From: Dromaius novaehollandiae
Lineage: Eukaryota > Chordata > Aves > Casuariiformes > Dromaiidae
Assembly (NCBI RefSeq): GCF_036370855.1
Contig: NC_088113.1
Location: 21,472,501 to 21,536,500 of the forward strand
Reading direction: 5' to 3'
Length of the DNA stretch: 64,000 nt
The notes beneath the pieces were generated by a model that saw nothing but the letters and a program-made list of their open reading frames with translations, was not told where the DNA came from and ran no database searches. The translations under genes and the position numbers were made by a program. Positions 1 through 11,700 of this stretch are shown piece by piece. The first letter of the stretch is position 1. Each line of letters opens with the position of its first letter.

Positions 1-202
1 AAGTTGCTTTGGGTGTGGTTTGAAGGCTTCAAGTCTCTCAAAGGTTTTTGATTCATTTGAACTCTAATCCAACTCACAGCACTACAAGTTCAAGCTGCAA
101 ATACAGCCATCTTTGGTCCCTGCAAAAAAGTTCCATGTCATTCCCCACTTCCTGCCTTCTGAAAAGGTATCTGCCAACTGACATCATCGTCACACATCTT
201 CC

Positions 203-3200
203 TTAGAAGTTTTGCCTCATCCTTTCCCTTCTCTGTTCCTTCACACCAACCACCACCTGAAAAGAAAGCCATTAACACATGCAGTTAGCTCCTAAATTAT
301 AACTTCAGCCTCAACAGTCATCTCAGCTGGCTACATCACCTTTGAAATTAAGGTGTACGTATTTGCAGATGAAATTTGTATTCATGCAGGCAGCACTGCT
401 GGCTAATTCCCCTATTCCAAATGTAAATTCCCTTTGTTCCTAATGCTACTGTTTCAAATATGAGGTGCTATTTGCAGACCTTTGCAGGTCCAGTATCTAA
501 ATCCTCTTTGAAAAACTGGCTCTCCCTCCAACATTTCTTTTGTCGGTTCCATTCATAACGAGTATGTTCCAGTTTCTTCAGCTTTACTAAAGGAAACTGC
601 CAGGTTTTGGACTGAGTTCAAAGTCTCAGCAAACGAACTCGGTCTTCTCTCCCCATGTGCTCCTTCTCCTTTATGCTCTCCCTGAATCCAGTGTTACTAC
701 AGTGCAACACGGAGGGTCTGTGCCCACGTACAGGAAAGCAGAAAGCATTCAGTGTGACCATTCACCCAGCCCAGCTAGAGACACACCTTAGGGTGCCCTC
801 AGAGCAGCTTTCTGCAAAGTGCTTTCCCTCTGAAATCGCAGCCCTGACTCCCATCTCTACTCGCACTTCTATAGTTATGCTTAGGCTACTGGGCATAAAC
901 TGCAGGGTTTACAGCGTTCACGCACGAGCACCCAACTAGTTCACAAATGAGCACCAAATTAATTCACGCATGAGCACCCGGTCATGTCACATATGAGAAC
1001 CCACACAGTTTAGGCATGAGCGCCCGATTATCGCATGCATAAGCAGCCAACTAGCACATGCATGAGTGCTTTATTGGTTTACTCACGAGCCCTGTTTCGG
1101 GCATAAGTCACAGGGTTTAGGTAGCAGGGGGCCAAAGTGGTGTCTGTGTGGGAGGAGGCCAGGAACTGCTGTGCATCCGTTACAGCCAGGCCCAGCCAGC
1201 TCTGGAATTAGCGTGAGCAACCTGTCACGTGCCAAAACAGCAGCCCGTCAGGGGACCCCGCTGAGATATACTGAAGAAACCTCCCTGCAAGGGGAGAAGA
1301 CGCATGAGGAAAGATGTAGAGAGACACACGGGGAGACGCCAGGGGAGACACATGGAGGGGGAGATGCACGGCTGGGGCACGCTCATGGAAGGGAGCGCTT
1401 CCTGACACAAGATGCACCCCTGCGGGACTGCAGCTGGGCGTGACCCACACCAGAGCAGCAACAAGAAGCACGGAGAGCAGCTGTTACACACACAGCCCTC
1501 ACCTCCTGCGCTGCCCAGTGCCTCACCCACGCAACTGGGATGGACTGAGCGCAACTCACAGCAAAAACAAGGCAATTTGAGCCCGAGACAGAGATTCACC
1601 AGACTAAGAACAACACTGAGGAGCCCTGTCACCAGGCTGAATGCCAACAGACCCAGGAGAACAAGAGGCACAGGAATCACTTCCCCTTTGCAACAGGTGG
1701 GATCAGAGCTCCTACTGCTTCCTTGCTCTGAATCCAGCAGAAGGGTCTGCTGAGTTGAAATGACTGGATGCTCAGTGGAACACTCTGGGAAGGCAAAAGC
1801 CACAGGGTTTTAAGGATGAGACCTCACTGAAGGCAAAGAGAGCACTGTAATCTCACTAGAGCCTTCAAATCGCAGGTCCAAATTGCCTGCCTTCACTGGA
1901 GACTCACACTGAGAGTAAACGAAAAATTAAATGTACTGACACATTTACTTCCCCTTTTCTCTGCATCTGATTTCAAGGTAAAGATTGGTTTAATATATTT
2001 GGGATAGCAGGTTAAATAGTACCTTCAATTGTGTGAGTATCGAACCCTTTAAATTAAGTTACTCTCAAGTCACACTGGAGGGCTAGTCAGAATTTGATTT
2101 TGCAGATTTCCCTTCCCTCTTTAATTATTTCTTCTTGAATTATCTATGGGTCAAACAACAGTCAATATTACAGGAGGTCTTAATGATAGGTCTGGCCAGG
2201 ACACAGCAGCACCAGGCAAGAATAAATCAGACTTGCTGGATCCAGAGACAAATGAAGTTTAAATCTGCAACTGTGGGACAAGTGAAATTAACTCTTTGAG
2301 CCTGACATTATTCTACAATTGTAAATAAGTGTGTGCCACTTTACATGAAAACTAAAAAGGCAAAGTTCCTGCTTCAGAAAGCTTGCCATCAAAATCATGT
2401 AAAAGGCTATGAAAGGGATATAGTCTCAGATGTGGGAAGGTGCCTGGCCTGTGTGCTGAAAAACCTGTGTGGGAAGACGACTCATTGCAAGAAGTATGTT
2501 TTAAGTACAGGTTTACTCTACTCTTCCTGGCTGTGACTCAATTCTGATGCTGTTTCTAAGTGAACCGCCTATATCCGCTGAACTTCCGGCATTCCACACC
2601 TTACAACTCCATGGGTTAATCTGAGAGCCAGATGCTTATCACGGGTTACTGTTGTTAATCACTATTGAACAGAAGACGCCACTCAGCTAATAGTGCCATC
2701 CTGCTGGTCTGTGCAACGTCAGCTCCCCTTCCGCTCACCCAGCGAACGAGCTAAGGTAACCAGGCTGCGTCAGGGTAGCAGAACACCCACCTAGCATCAA
2801 CCTGCTCGCCTGCATCCACGCTACTGGGGCACGTTAGCTCTTATGTCAGTGGAGCGCTTGGTAAGAGACCTCTAAGGATAGCCCAGCTGCTGCAGGTACC
2901 TGGAATTTATTTACTGAAAATGAATCCTTGAAAACCCATCAGCATCTTTCTCAGAAACAGGGATAATTATCATAGTTTTGTGGACGAACTACAGCATAGT
3001 CATGCTTTTGATTCCTAAAGTCCCTCCTCAATTTTCAGACAAATAGATTATTTCTTGTGCAGCCTCCTGGTGACTAGAATTCACCGATTTCTAACTCAGA
3101 TATATGACTGCCAAAGGAGGTGACATCTACCTCAGTCCTATATTGATAGGACTGTATTCCAAACACTGTAGATGATAGATATTACAGGGGTTAAAAATGA

Positions 3201-6200
3201 TAACTATACAATTATTTCCATTATTATTTAACCACAGATTCCAATCTATTTCCTTTCTACCTCAAAAGTGACAGTTCACAAAAGCACAGGGTGAAAATCA
3301 ACAAGTGTGAGCAGCTGTGACTCACTGATATGACCTGATCAACAACAGGGCTTCTTTTAACCACCAGAAGAGGACTCCCCACAAAGGAGACTAAAAGCAC
3401 CGCTTTTGATGTGTACTGCCATGCAGCTCAAACACTCAGCCATGGGCTTTTCATCTTTGAGAACAATGCTACTGTTTTGGCACATGTTTACATTTTAGTA
3501 GATCACAATCTTAGTTAAAATTCAGGGAATTAATGAAGTAGAAGATTTTTACAAGCATGTTTCTCTACTGAAACGAACACCTTGGAAAGATTAAATCTAC
3601 AGGTCTTATTCCATCTACTTGGATTTTATAGAGCAAGAGTGTACCTGCACCCATAACAGACAGCAGTGGAAGACCACTTCAGCTCAGACAACCAATGCAG
3701 GCAATCATGGCTGACGATAGACACAAGAGAAAAATAAATTGTAATTTGAGTGTGTTGTATCTTTGCTTCTTTGGAGCATGAGAATGGAAGGGAATGGAGA
3801 CTAAAGTAACCTGTGAATAGTAATGACTGAGCTCAGTGTCACAAGCAAAGGCCTGGGAAGTTCGGCAAAGCAATTTCATTCTACTGGTTCTGGATATTTA
3901 CCAAAAATGTCACTGTTTTATTTAAACCACTACATTTTTGTGCTGGAAGAAAGCAAAAGCTCAGTGTTCCGGACACTTGATGCTTCCACTTTTTGTGAAG
4001 TCCTCTTGTAAAGTTGTTATGATATTTAGCTTATGATGTTTCACTTTTGGTCCTTTTACCTCACCTGATACTTCAAGGAGGATCTCTGCCTGCTGACTGA
4101 CATATCCAACTCTGCCCATACAGAGCAGTGACATGCACCAGAGTCCTCTGACTTGCTCTCAGGAATGACCGGTGATTTGCTGTGTATACATTAGGACCAT
4201 TCTTTGGGTCTCTGAATGCAAAATGGTCTTGTTTTCCCCTCTCCACATCAGCCCAATGTCAAGACTTTCATTGAGCACCTGCAGTGCAACAGAATTTCCA
4301 TTAGGTCAGAGGGTGAACAGAGAAGAAAGGTAAACAACGTTGTCAGAAATATGAGGGCAGGATGTTCCGATTCCCATTTTACAGCTGCCACTGTTTACAT
4401 AATCATCTAACTCAAAACACAGAAGTGGGTGGTAGCGCTTTACGCCCATAAAGACCACACAGTTAGCTCATATACTTCCCAGCTGGCAGGGCTGCATATG
4501 AAACGTCTCCTTCATGCAAAGGAAACACTGTCCATATGAACACCAGAAAGAAGACCCAGAAATATAGCAACCGAATGCAAACATAAGACTTGTAATGTTT
4601 ATGCTGAGAGGGCATAAAGTAGGCAAGCATGCACTTCTAGCCAGAAGTGATGGAAAGAGCATCTGTCACAACTCTTTGCTGTCCATTCTGTCTGACAAAT
4701 AACAAACTATACGGAGCATGGAATACACTGCCTTTTCTAGCCACAGGACATTTATAAGGAAATGATCTGTTCCAGAAAAAATGGATGCAGCTAATACACC
4801 GCCTCCTGAAGACTGTTACCTTGTACCAGCCCACAGCCCCATAGTGGAACATGTCTTTTGCTGCTTTAGGACGCAGCAGGCATGCTCCTGCCCCACCCTG
4901 GGATCTCACGGACACTGCTGCCACTGTTGGTGTTTGCAAAAGGAGAAGCCAAAGCGAGTAAATACCTGGAAGTAAGAGAAAAGGCTGACAGTGATGAGGA
5001 GCACTGGCTTCCAACTGCCTCCACATTTTCTTGGAAAGACAGGGTTATGTCCAAGAAAGGTCATCAGTAATTCAATGCTGAGTCTCCTATAGTTTACATA
5101 AAATATTGCAGCCCTATGGAAACAATGAAGCCCACTTCAGGATTTTCTGTCAGTTCTGCCCCTGAACATTTAAACTACTTAACATCGCACAAGCAGATGC
5201 CTGCAGATATTAGTACAAGCCCCTACACCTCCATGCTGCAAATCTTCATGACCTCCCACCATGGTTTCAAAGAAACTACAGAAATGTCACCGTTGTTTTT
5301 TAAAGCTGACATGAATCAATTTGAAAGAGACTCTTGACATTTAAACCACTTGTTTTCTCTCTCCTTCTTTTATCTCTGTTTCCTTTCCTACCCACTTAGA
5401 TGGTACTGTTGTACTTACTCAAAAAAACCCAGAATCTTCTGCCATATTCCCTACCTGTTTTTCCACGTTGTATAATTTTAGTGTTTGATGTTAAAAAAAA
5501 AAAAAGTTATGCATTTAAAATCTACAGGCTATGACCTCCAAAAGAGAGAGAAATAAACCAAATGGATAAACGTTTAATGAGGACTCACCCAATGCAAAAA
5601 CTGCCTGATCTGAGCAGTCTGCAGCAACAGGAGACCCCGAGCCTTCTTGAGTTTCCTGTTCAAGTATACTGGTGGGATTTGGCGCAGAAATGAAAGCTGC
5701 TCTTTTAACTCAGACACACAATACAATACAGCACTAGAGGACAAGGAACAAAGTCACATTTGTTATGGAGAACATATTAACGGTAACTGAGCATGTCTTC
5801 ACAGCACACGAGTCTTCAAGTCCCACTCACGTTCCCCACGGCATTATATTTCTTCCTTTCACACCGTAGCAACCACTAGTCTATTTCTTTCAAAAATGTT
5901 TGAGGACAACTCCAATCAGATATATATACAGCCAGCATTCTCTCCTCTTCCTCTACAAATCCACTGCTGTTGATTTATCAAGAAAAAGAAAACAAAATCA
6001 ACGAAACAGTAGCAACCAAGTTGTTAGGTACTTGGGAAGAACAGAATTTCTTTATATATTCATATATTGTGGGAATAAAATTCCTCATGATTTGGAACAA
6101 CCAAAATTGCACATAAAAGTTCCAACACTGATGAAAATGGAGTCATGGCAACACTAACGATGACTTCAGTGGCCACATGTGTGCAGGTTTAACTTCTGTA

Positions 6201-7277
6201 ACAGCCTGATCTCATTTGCAGTCAATGCAGCCACAGTCAAAGTGGCAGGAAAGAGGCCACAAAAGCAGGAGTCTCCTGTGCTACGTGAGCAGCAGATGAG
6301 TCACACAGCCTCCCTCCTCGGCGACAAATGCGAACCAACAAGCCCTGCTCTTGCAAAGGTGCCAAGTGCTATTTAATACTAAACTGACAGTTACAGTGGA
6401 GGAATCAAACTAAGCATACCGTGGGGATCACACTCATAAGCTGACACGATATAATGCTGAAAGAGACATCAAAAGACGATCTTGTTTTCCCTCTCATGCT
6501 GAGACACAGTCAGGTACGTCTAGATCACTACCGACAAACGCTTGCTGATATACCAAAAACGACTGCTTGAGCACGCTCCCTGTACTCACCCAGTGTTTCT
6601 CCACCATCCCTTAGATCAGTTACTCTTCGAACAAGAGACACTGAACTACTCTAACATTATGCATTTTGGCAAATCCAATTTGGTGGGTTTTATCTTATAA
6701 TCTTTTTGGAAGTAGCAAACTTTACCAACAAAAAAGCAAATCTGCCTCTTAAATGTTCATCCACCTGACCCAACAGATAAAGCTTTATGTTTGCCAACGT
6801 ACAAGAGTAAAAAGGTCTAGTAAAAATGGATAAGTCATTTTGAATATTCTAGACTTTGTGACCGATAAAGCTGACACATTAAATTAGATTAAGAAACACT
6901 GGCTTCAAATATTTCCTATATTTCCTAAGCCACATAATGGGATTCAGGAATCATGAGAGACCTGCAGCAAGCAGACGTAGAGCTTACAAGATTGGAAGTG
7001 CAACAACTTTCTTTTTTTTCAGGTATACTGGAGCAGACAACAAAAATATTTACAGACAATAAAAGAGCCAATATTTACATTTCTACAACTGTAACTATTT
7101 TGATCTCATAGGTAAAGTCAGTATGTTACCAATTTCAATCTGAGGAAGGTCCCAGTATTTCCAATTTTGGTGGAATAGCATATGGGGTTTTTTTAAGGCT
7201 TTGGGACTTCTGATTATTTTTGAGAGCAGACAGTCCATCACCCTAATTCCATCCATGTCAACTATGTTTTTGAACAA
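203..7277 (-). CDS. Unidentified multi-exon gene, 3' part (5' end not found)
   Basis: I do not recognise this protein. Several short exons on the minus strand are open in one frame and flanked by splice-like sites. From 5' to 3' these are 7130-7277 (49 codons), 6590-6640, 5589-5733 (48 codons, contains LKEQLSFLRQIPPVYLNRKL), 3645-3710, 1857-1908, 480-586 (contains KLEHTRYEWNRQKKCWRES) and 203-256, which ends in TAA. Two phase checks support it. The exon at 7130-7277 ends in phase 1 and 6590-6640 begins with the two bases that complete a valine. The last three exons join in compatible phases 1/1 and 0/0, giving a basic C-terminus ending KEQRRERMRQNF. The links through 5589-5733 and 3645-3710 are not phase-complete, so exons are missing from my model, perhaps including 6420-6456. 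It lies divergent to DNTTIP1, where humans have WFDC3, but no WAP cysteine pattern is visible. Confidence 0.5.
917..1100. repeat. Degenerate 23-bp tandem repeat, about 8 copies
   Basis: Units of 22-24 bp resemble TTCACGCATGAGCACCCAAT. The most constant core is CATGAGCACC, with CpG-decay-like changes (ACGAG, ATGAG). It lies in a putative intron of the unidentified minus-strand gene. Confidence 0.75.
2340..3640. other. AT-rich stretch with no confident exon
   Basis: Apart from weak candidate exons on the minus strand (around 2180-2270, 3060-3105 and 3320-3400), I see nothing convincing here. It is probably intron of the unidentified gene. Confidence 0.4.
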
Positions 7278-7799
7278 CTGGGGATTCTTTTCTTGCTATA
7301 CATATTTTACATTACCTGCTATTTACATACTTTTTTGAGAGGGAGTATGCATACCAACCGGTGAAATTTAAAATGAACCATGAGGAAAATATAATCCTGC
7401 AAGCACAGAGGGAAAGCAGTGTGGATGTCTTAAATTTACAACTGCAATCTACTTCCATCCTTGCAGATTATTTGCACACACTTTGCTGCTCCACCTCCTA
7501 CGCGAGGCAACACAAACAACCGCGCAGCTCCCCGCAGCTCCTCGCAGCACCTGCTCGGCGGGGAGAGACGGAGTTTAACACCGCGACGCCGGAGCAAACA
7601 GGAAACGGCAGGCGCGCTTCGCGATCCCCGTTGTTTCCCCTACGCCAAACCACGCACGAGCGGGCAGGACGGAGGCCGCTGCTCTGCCGGCGCACACCCA
7701 CCGCGTGGGAAGCCTTCCCGCGCCGACGCTGCAGCCCCACACGCCCGCCCACCGCACGCGGGAACGGGCCCCCCACGCGCACCTCGCACCCACGTCCTG

Positions 7800-8400
7800 C
7801 ACCCCCACGTACCCACCGCCAGCACACCCCCAGGTACACCCACACCCCCACGTACCCACCGCCAGCACACCCCCAGGTACACCCACACCCCCACGTACCC
7901 ACCGCCAGCACACCCCCAGGTACACCCACACCCCCACGTACCACCGCCAGCACACCCCCAGGTACACCCACACCCCCACGTACCACCGCCAGCACACCCC
8001 CAGGTACACCCACACCCCCACGTACCACCGCCAGCACACCCCCAGGTACACCCACACCCCCACGTACCCACCGCCAGCACACACCCAAACACACACCCAC
8101 ACCCCCACGTACCACCGCCAGCACACCCCCAGGTACACCCACACCCCCACGTACCCACCGCCAGCACACCCCCAGGTACACCCACACCCCCACGTACCAC
8201 CGCCAGCACACCCCCAGGTACACCCACACCCCCACGTACCCACCGCCAGCACACCCCCAGGTACACCCACACCCCCACGTACCACCTCCAGCACACCCCC
8301 AGGTACACCCACACCCCAGCAGCACACCCCCAAGCACACACACCCATATACCCACCGCCAGCACACCCCCAAACACACACACACACACACCACACACCCC
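7800..8400. repeat. GC-rich minisatellite, 42/43-bp unit, about 12 copies
   Basis: The phrase CCCACGTACC..CCGCCAGCACACCCCCAGG recurs at spacings of 43, 43, 43, 42, 42 and so on. One C in the ACGTACCC run is gained or lost between units. Decayed and CA-rich units follow to about 8400. Because 42 is a multiple of three and the unit lacks stops, long open frames occur on both strands; I treat them as compositional. The array lies between the unidentified minus-strand gene and the DNTTIP1 start. Confidence 0.9.
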
Positions 8401-8779
8401 AACACGCTCCCATCACCCCCTGCCCCGCTGACACCCCAAACCCAGCAGACACCCCTACACACCCCTCCGCACCGCGTGCCTGTCACCCCCGCACCCCCGC
8501 ACCCCCACGTGCCCCCCATACCCCGGTGCCGCTCCCGCCCCGCAGCCCCGCCGGGCCCGGCCCGCTCGGGGCTCCCCCGCCCCGCCCCGCCGAGCGGCGC
8601 CCCTGACCCCGACCCCGACCCCGACCCCCGCCCCGGCCAGGCCCGTCCGCCGTTGCCATGGCAGCCGGCAGCTTCCGGAGCGCGGCGCCGGGCGGCGCGG
8701 CGCGATGACGCCGGCGCGCGGCGGCCGCTTCCGGGGGCGAGGGCGGCGGGCCGGGGCCGGGAGCGGGGCCGCGGCCGCC
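8400..8779 (+). promoter_or_regulatory. CpG-rich 5' flank / promoter of DNTTIP1
   Basis: Extremely GC- and CpG-rich sequence runs up to the DNTTIP1 start codon, with no TATA box seen. It includes a short GACCCC hexamer run near 8605-8630. The transcription start cannot be placed from sequence alone. Confidence 0.45.
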
Positions 8780-11700
8780 ATGGGGGCCGCCCGCGACGCG
8801 GAGCAGCAGCCGGGCCCGCCAGGCGAGGAGGGCCCGGGCGGCGCCGAGGAGCAGCTGGTCAGCACGGTGAGGCGGCGGGGCCGGGCGGGGGGCCGGGCCG
8901 GGGGCCGGGCGGGCCGGGGCTGACGCGCCTCTTCCCGCAGAGCCCCTGGAACATCATGATCAAGCACCGGCAGGTGCAGCGGCGCGGCCGCCGCTCCCAG
9001 ATGACCACCAGGTAGGGCGCCGGGCCGGACTGGGCGGGGGGTAAGGGGGGAGCTGGGCCGGACTGGGCGGGGGTGGGTGGGGGACTGGGCTGGGGGAGGG
9101 GGGGGACTGAGCTGAATTGGGTGGGCCGGGCTGGACTGGGCTGGGGGCGGCACTGGGCCGGACTGGGCAGGGGGGACTGGGCTGGGTGTGGAACCAGTCA
9201 GGACTGGACTGGAAGGGGGGACTGGGCCGGACTGGGCTGGTGTGGGGGGCCAGACTGGACTGCACTGAGGGGGGACAGGCCAGACCCGACTGATCAAATG
9301 GAGATGGACCAGGGAGGGTCCTGGGGGGAGCAGTGAACCCAACTGGACCTGATACTGATGGGGGTGGGGGGAGACTGGGCCAGATGGACCTGGAGGATCA
9401 AGTGAGGAGACTGGGGCAGTGGGAGGACTGGACTGGGCCAGACTGGGATGGGGCAGCCGGACTGGACTGGAGGAGTGGGTCTGGATTAGACCAGACTGGT
9501 GGAGGAGGGTCTCTGCACCCCCCACCAGATCCCTCCGCCTTCAGCTTCACAGACCCGGTCGTGTCCATGGAGCTGCTGCGAGCTGTTCTGCAGCCCAGCA
9601 TCAACGAGGAAATCCGGGGCGTCTTCAACAAGTACATGAAGGTGAGAGCTGCGGAGACGGGGCTTCCCGCCACCGCGGGCTGCGCGGGAGGAGCTCGGCT
9701 CCCAGGCAGTCATGTGGGGCTGTCGTGCCTGTCCCGTGCCAGCCTGGCTGCTGCGTGTGGGCGCAGTGTGAAAGCTGCGCGCCGTGCGTTTGCCCCGATG
9801 TGGCCTTGCTAGGCAGGCTCTGACCCTTTCCTGCGGCCTCTTTACCAGTTTTTCCAGAAAGCAGCAATCAATGTGCGTGATAACGTCGGGGAGGAGGTGG
9901 ACCCAGAGCAGCTCATCCAGGAGACGTGTCGGAGCTGCCTGGAGCAGGTGGGCGCCACAGCGAAGGGCCCTGCGCACAGGGCAGCTGGGGGTGTCGAGGG
10001 GGCCGTCTGCTCCCCGCTCGGCTGGCCCCCCTGTGCGGAGGAGCCTGGGCAGGACGTGTCCTCCTTAGGCCTTGCGGAGTAGCCAGGGGAGGGCGTCCGC
10101 GGTCCTTCCATGGTTACTGTGCTTGGCTTCTTTTTCCCTGTCAAAAAGGAAAGTAGTCAGTGCTGGGTATCCCTTGATGCTGCTTTGCACTGATGCTCTT
10201 TCCATGCTGGTTGCACACAGCTGACAGCAGGGAGCTTCCGTAGTAGCTCTGGTTCCCTGTACCTGTTGTCGGGTCCTCCAACAGCGCTGTGATCTTTTTC
10301 TTTCAGATCTTACTTTTGTCCCAGTCCTCCTGACTTTATCATGCTCTTGCATCTCGCTGTCTGTGAACAGCACTGCACTTTAGAATCACTCTGAGCAGAG
10401 CTGATACAGGGCTTTTGGCCAGATAGATACACTGGAATCTCTGGGGTCTGCAGTGACCAGCCCTTGTGGTCTGCGGGGCATTTGAGTCATTAGCTATGGC
10501 CTTTACAGTTTACGTGGCCTGGGGTGCTCTCCAGTGCAAGTGCTTTTGCACACACTAGTCCCTTTCACAGGAAAAGGCAGGGGTGGCTGACAGCCCCTCT
10601 CTGGACCCAGAATCAGGTAACCCTTCTTTCTCTTCCTGCAGGCCAAGCTGCTTTTCTCTGATGGCAAAAAGGTGATCCCCAGGTTGCCCCATGAGCAGGC
10701 AGTCCCGAAGGTAAAAGTTGTTGTTGTTCCCACAGTCTTAAATTACTTTTGAGAGCTGGGAGAGGTAAGAGGAGGAGGGGTTTGAGTTGCTTTGTTCTCT
10801 GTCTGTTCCTTATCTGATGTATTACAGAAGCAGCCTGTAAGCAGGTGGTGCAATGTTGTCCTTTAAAAGCTGCAGGGTAAATCCCTGTCCCTGGTATCTT
10901 GTCCGTTGGTTGCTCTAATGAGGAGGTAGAGCTGGGAGATGTTGGGCGAGGGGAGAGGTGGAGCCTGCAGAACAACAGAGGTCCCATGCACCATTGCTGC
11001 TTGTTGCAGCGAAGTGCCTCGCACCGAGATGGGTTGGCTTCAGCGTGCTCTGCGCACTTGTGCTCTGCGCCTCGAGCGCAGCCGACGGGAGAGCAGCTGA
11101 CAGGGCGGGCGGGGGCTCTCACTAGACGGGGAGGAGGGCTGCTGTTCACCTCTCGCCATTCCTTTGCCAGCGTGCCCGACAGATGGATGAGGAGTTGAAT
11201 CGGCGAGGAAGCCCTGTTCCCAAAAAGGTAGGGTTTTCCACACAAACACTTCTGTGTTGTGGGACGCCTGTTCCTCATCCTTCCCACAGTATAAGTGCAT
11301 GCAAATGCAGATGCGGCTGCATCTTGTGATGCCTTAGAGGTCCTTGCTCTTGGGCTAGCCAGCATTTTGCTCATGACAAAAAGCAATTTTCCCAGCAGGG
11401 GATAACCAAAAGAGTTCCCTCAGCCTAAACAAATGAGTAACTCGGGGATTTCATCATTGCAGAGAAAGGGACGGCCTCCAGGACAGAGCCTGGCAAACGA
11501 TCGTGGGGTCTCGGGCATGGCTGCGTGAGTATGCGTTCTGAGTGCAAGCCTGCATTTGGGGACAGTGGGAAATGGGTTGGCTGAAGCAGGAGGTATAGGA
11601 GACCTTCTAGGAAGCAAGGCCTGAAGGGGCAAAAGGGTCCAGATGGACTATTCAGGGTGAGCAGCAGATGACACAGGTAGCGGTGGGGTCTTGGCAGCTG

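Noticed and set aside
78-119. A 42-base minus-strand segment with good splice sites and one open frame
   Set aside because: It would lie downstream of the TAA at 203-205 in the phase-compatible model. It could be an alternative end, but I could not join it in phase.
4814-4964. Minus-strand segment with a good acceptor and a GTAACA donor, open in one frame
   Set aside because: The peptide looks compositionally random and its phase does not fit neighbouring candidate exons.
7361-9015. Very long open frames on both strands rich in Pro/Thr/His or Gly/Val/Cys
   Set aside because: They are produced by the 42/43-bp stop-free minisatellite and GC-rich flank, appear in nearly every frame, and show no homology.
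10500-11390. A 257-codon minus-strand frame across DNTTIP1 exons 5 and 6
   Set aside because: It is antisense to verified exons and introns, with no homology.
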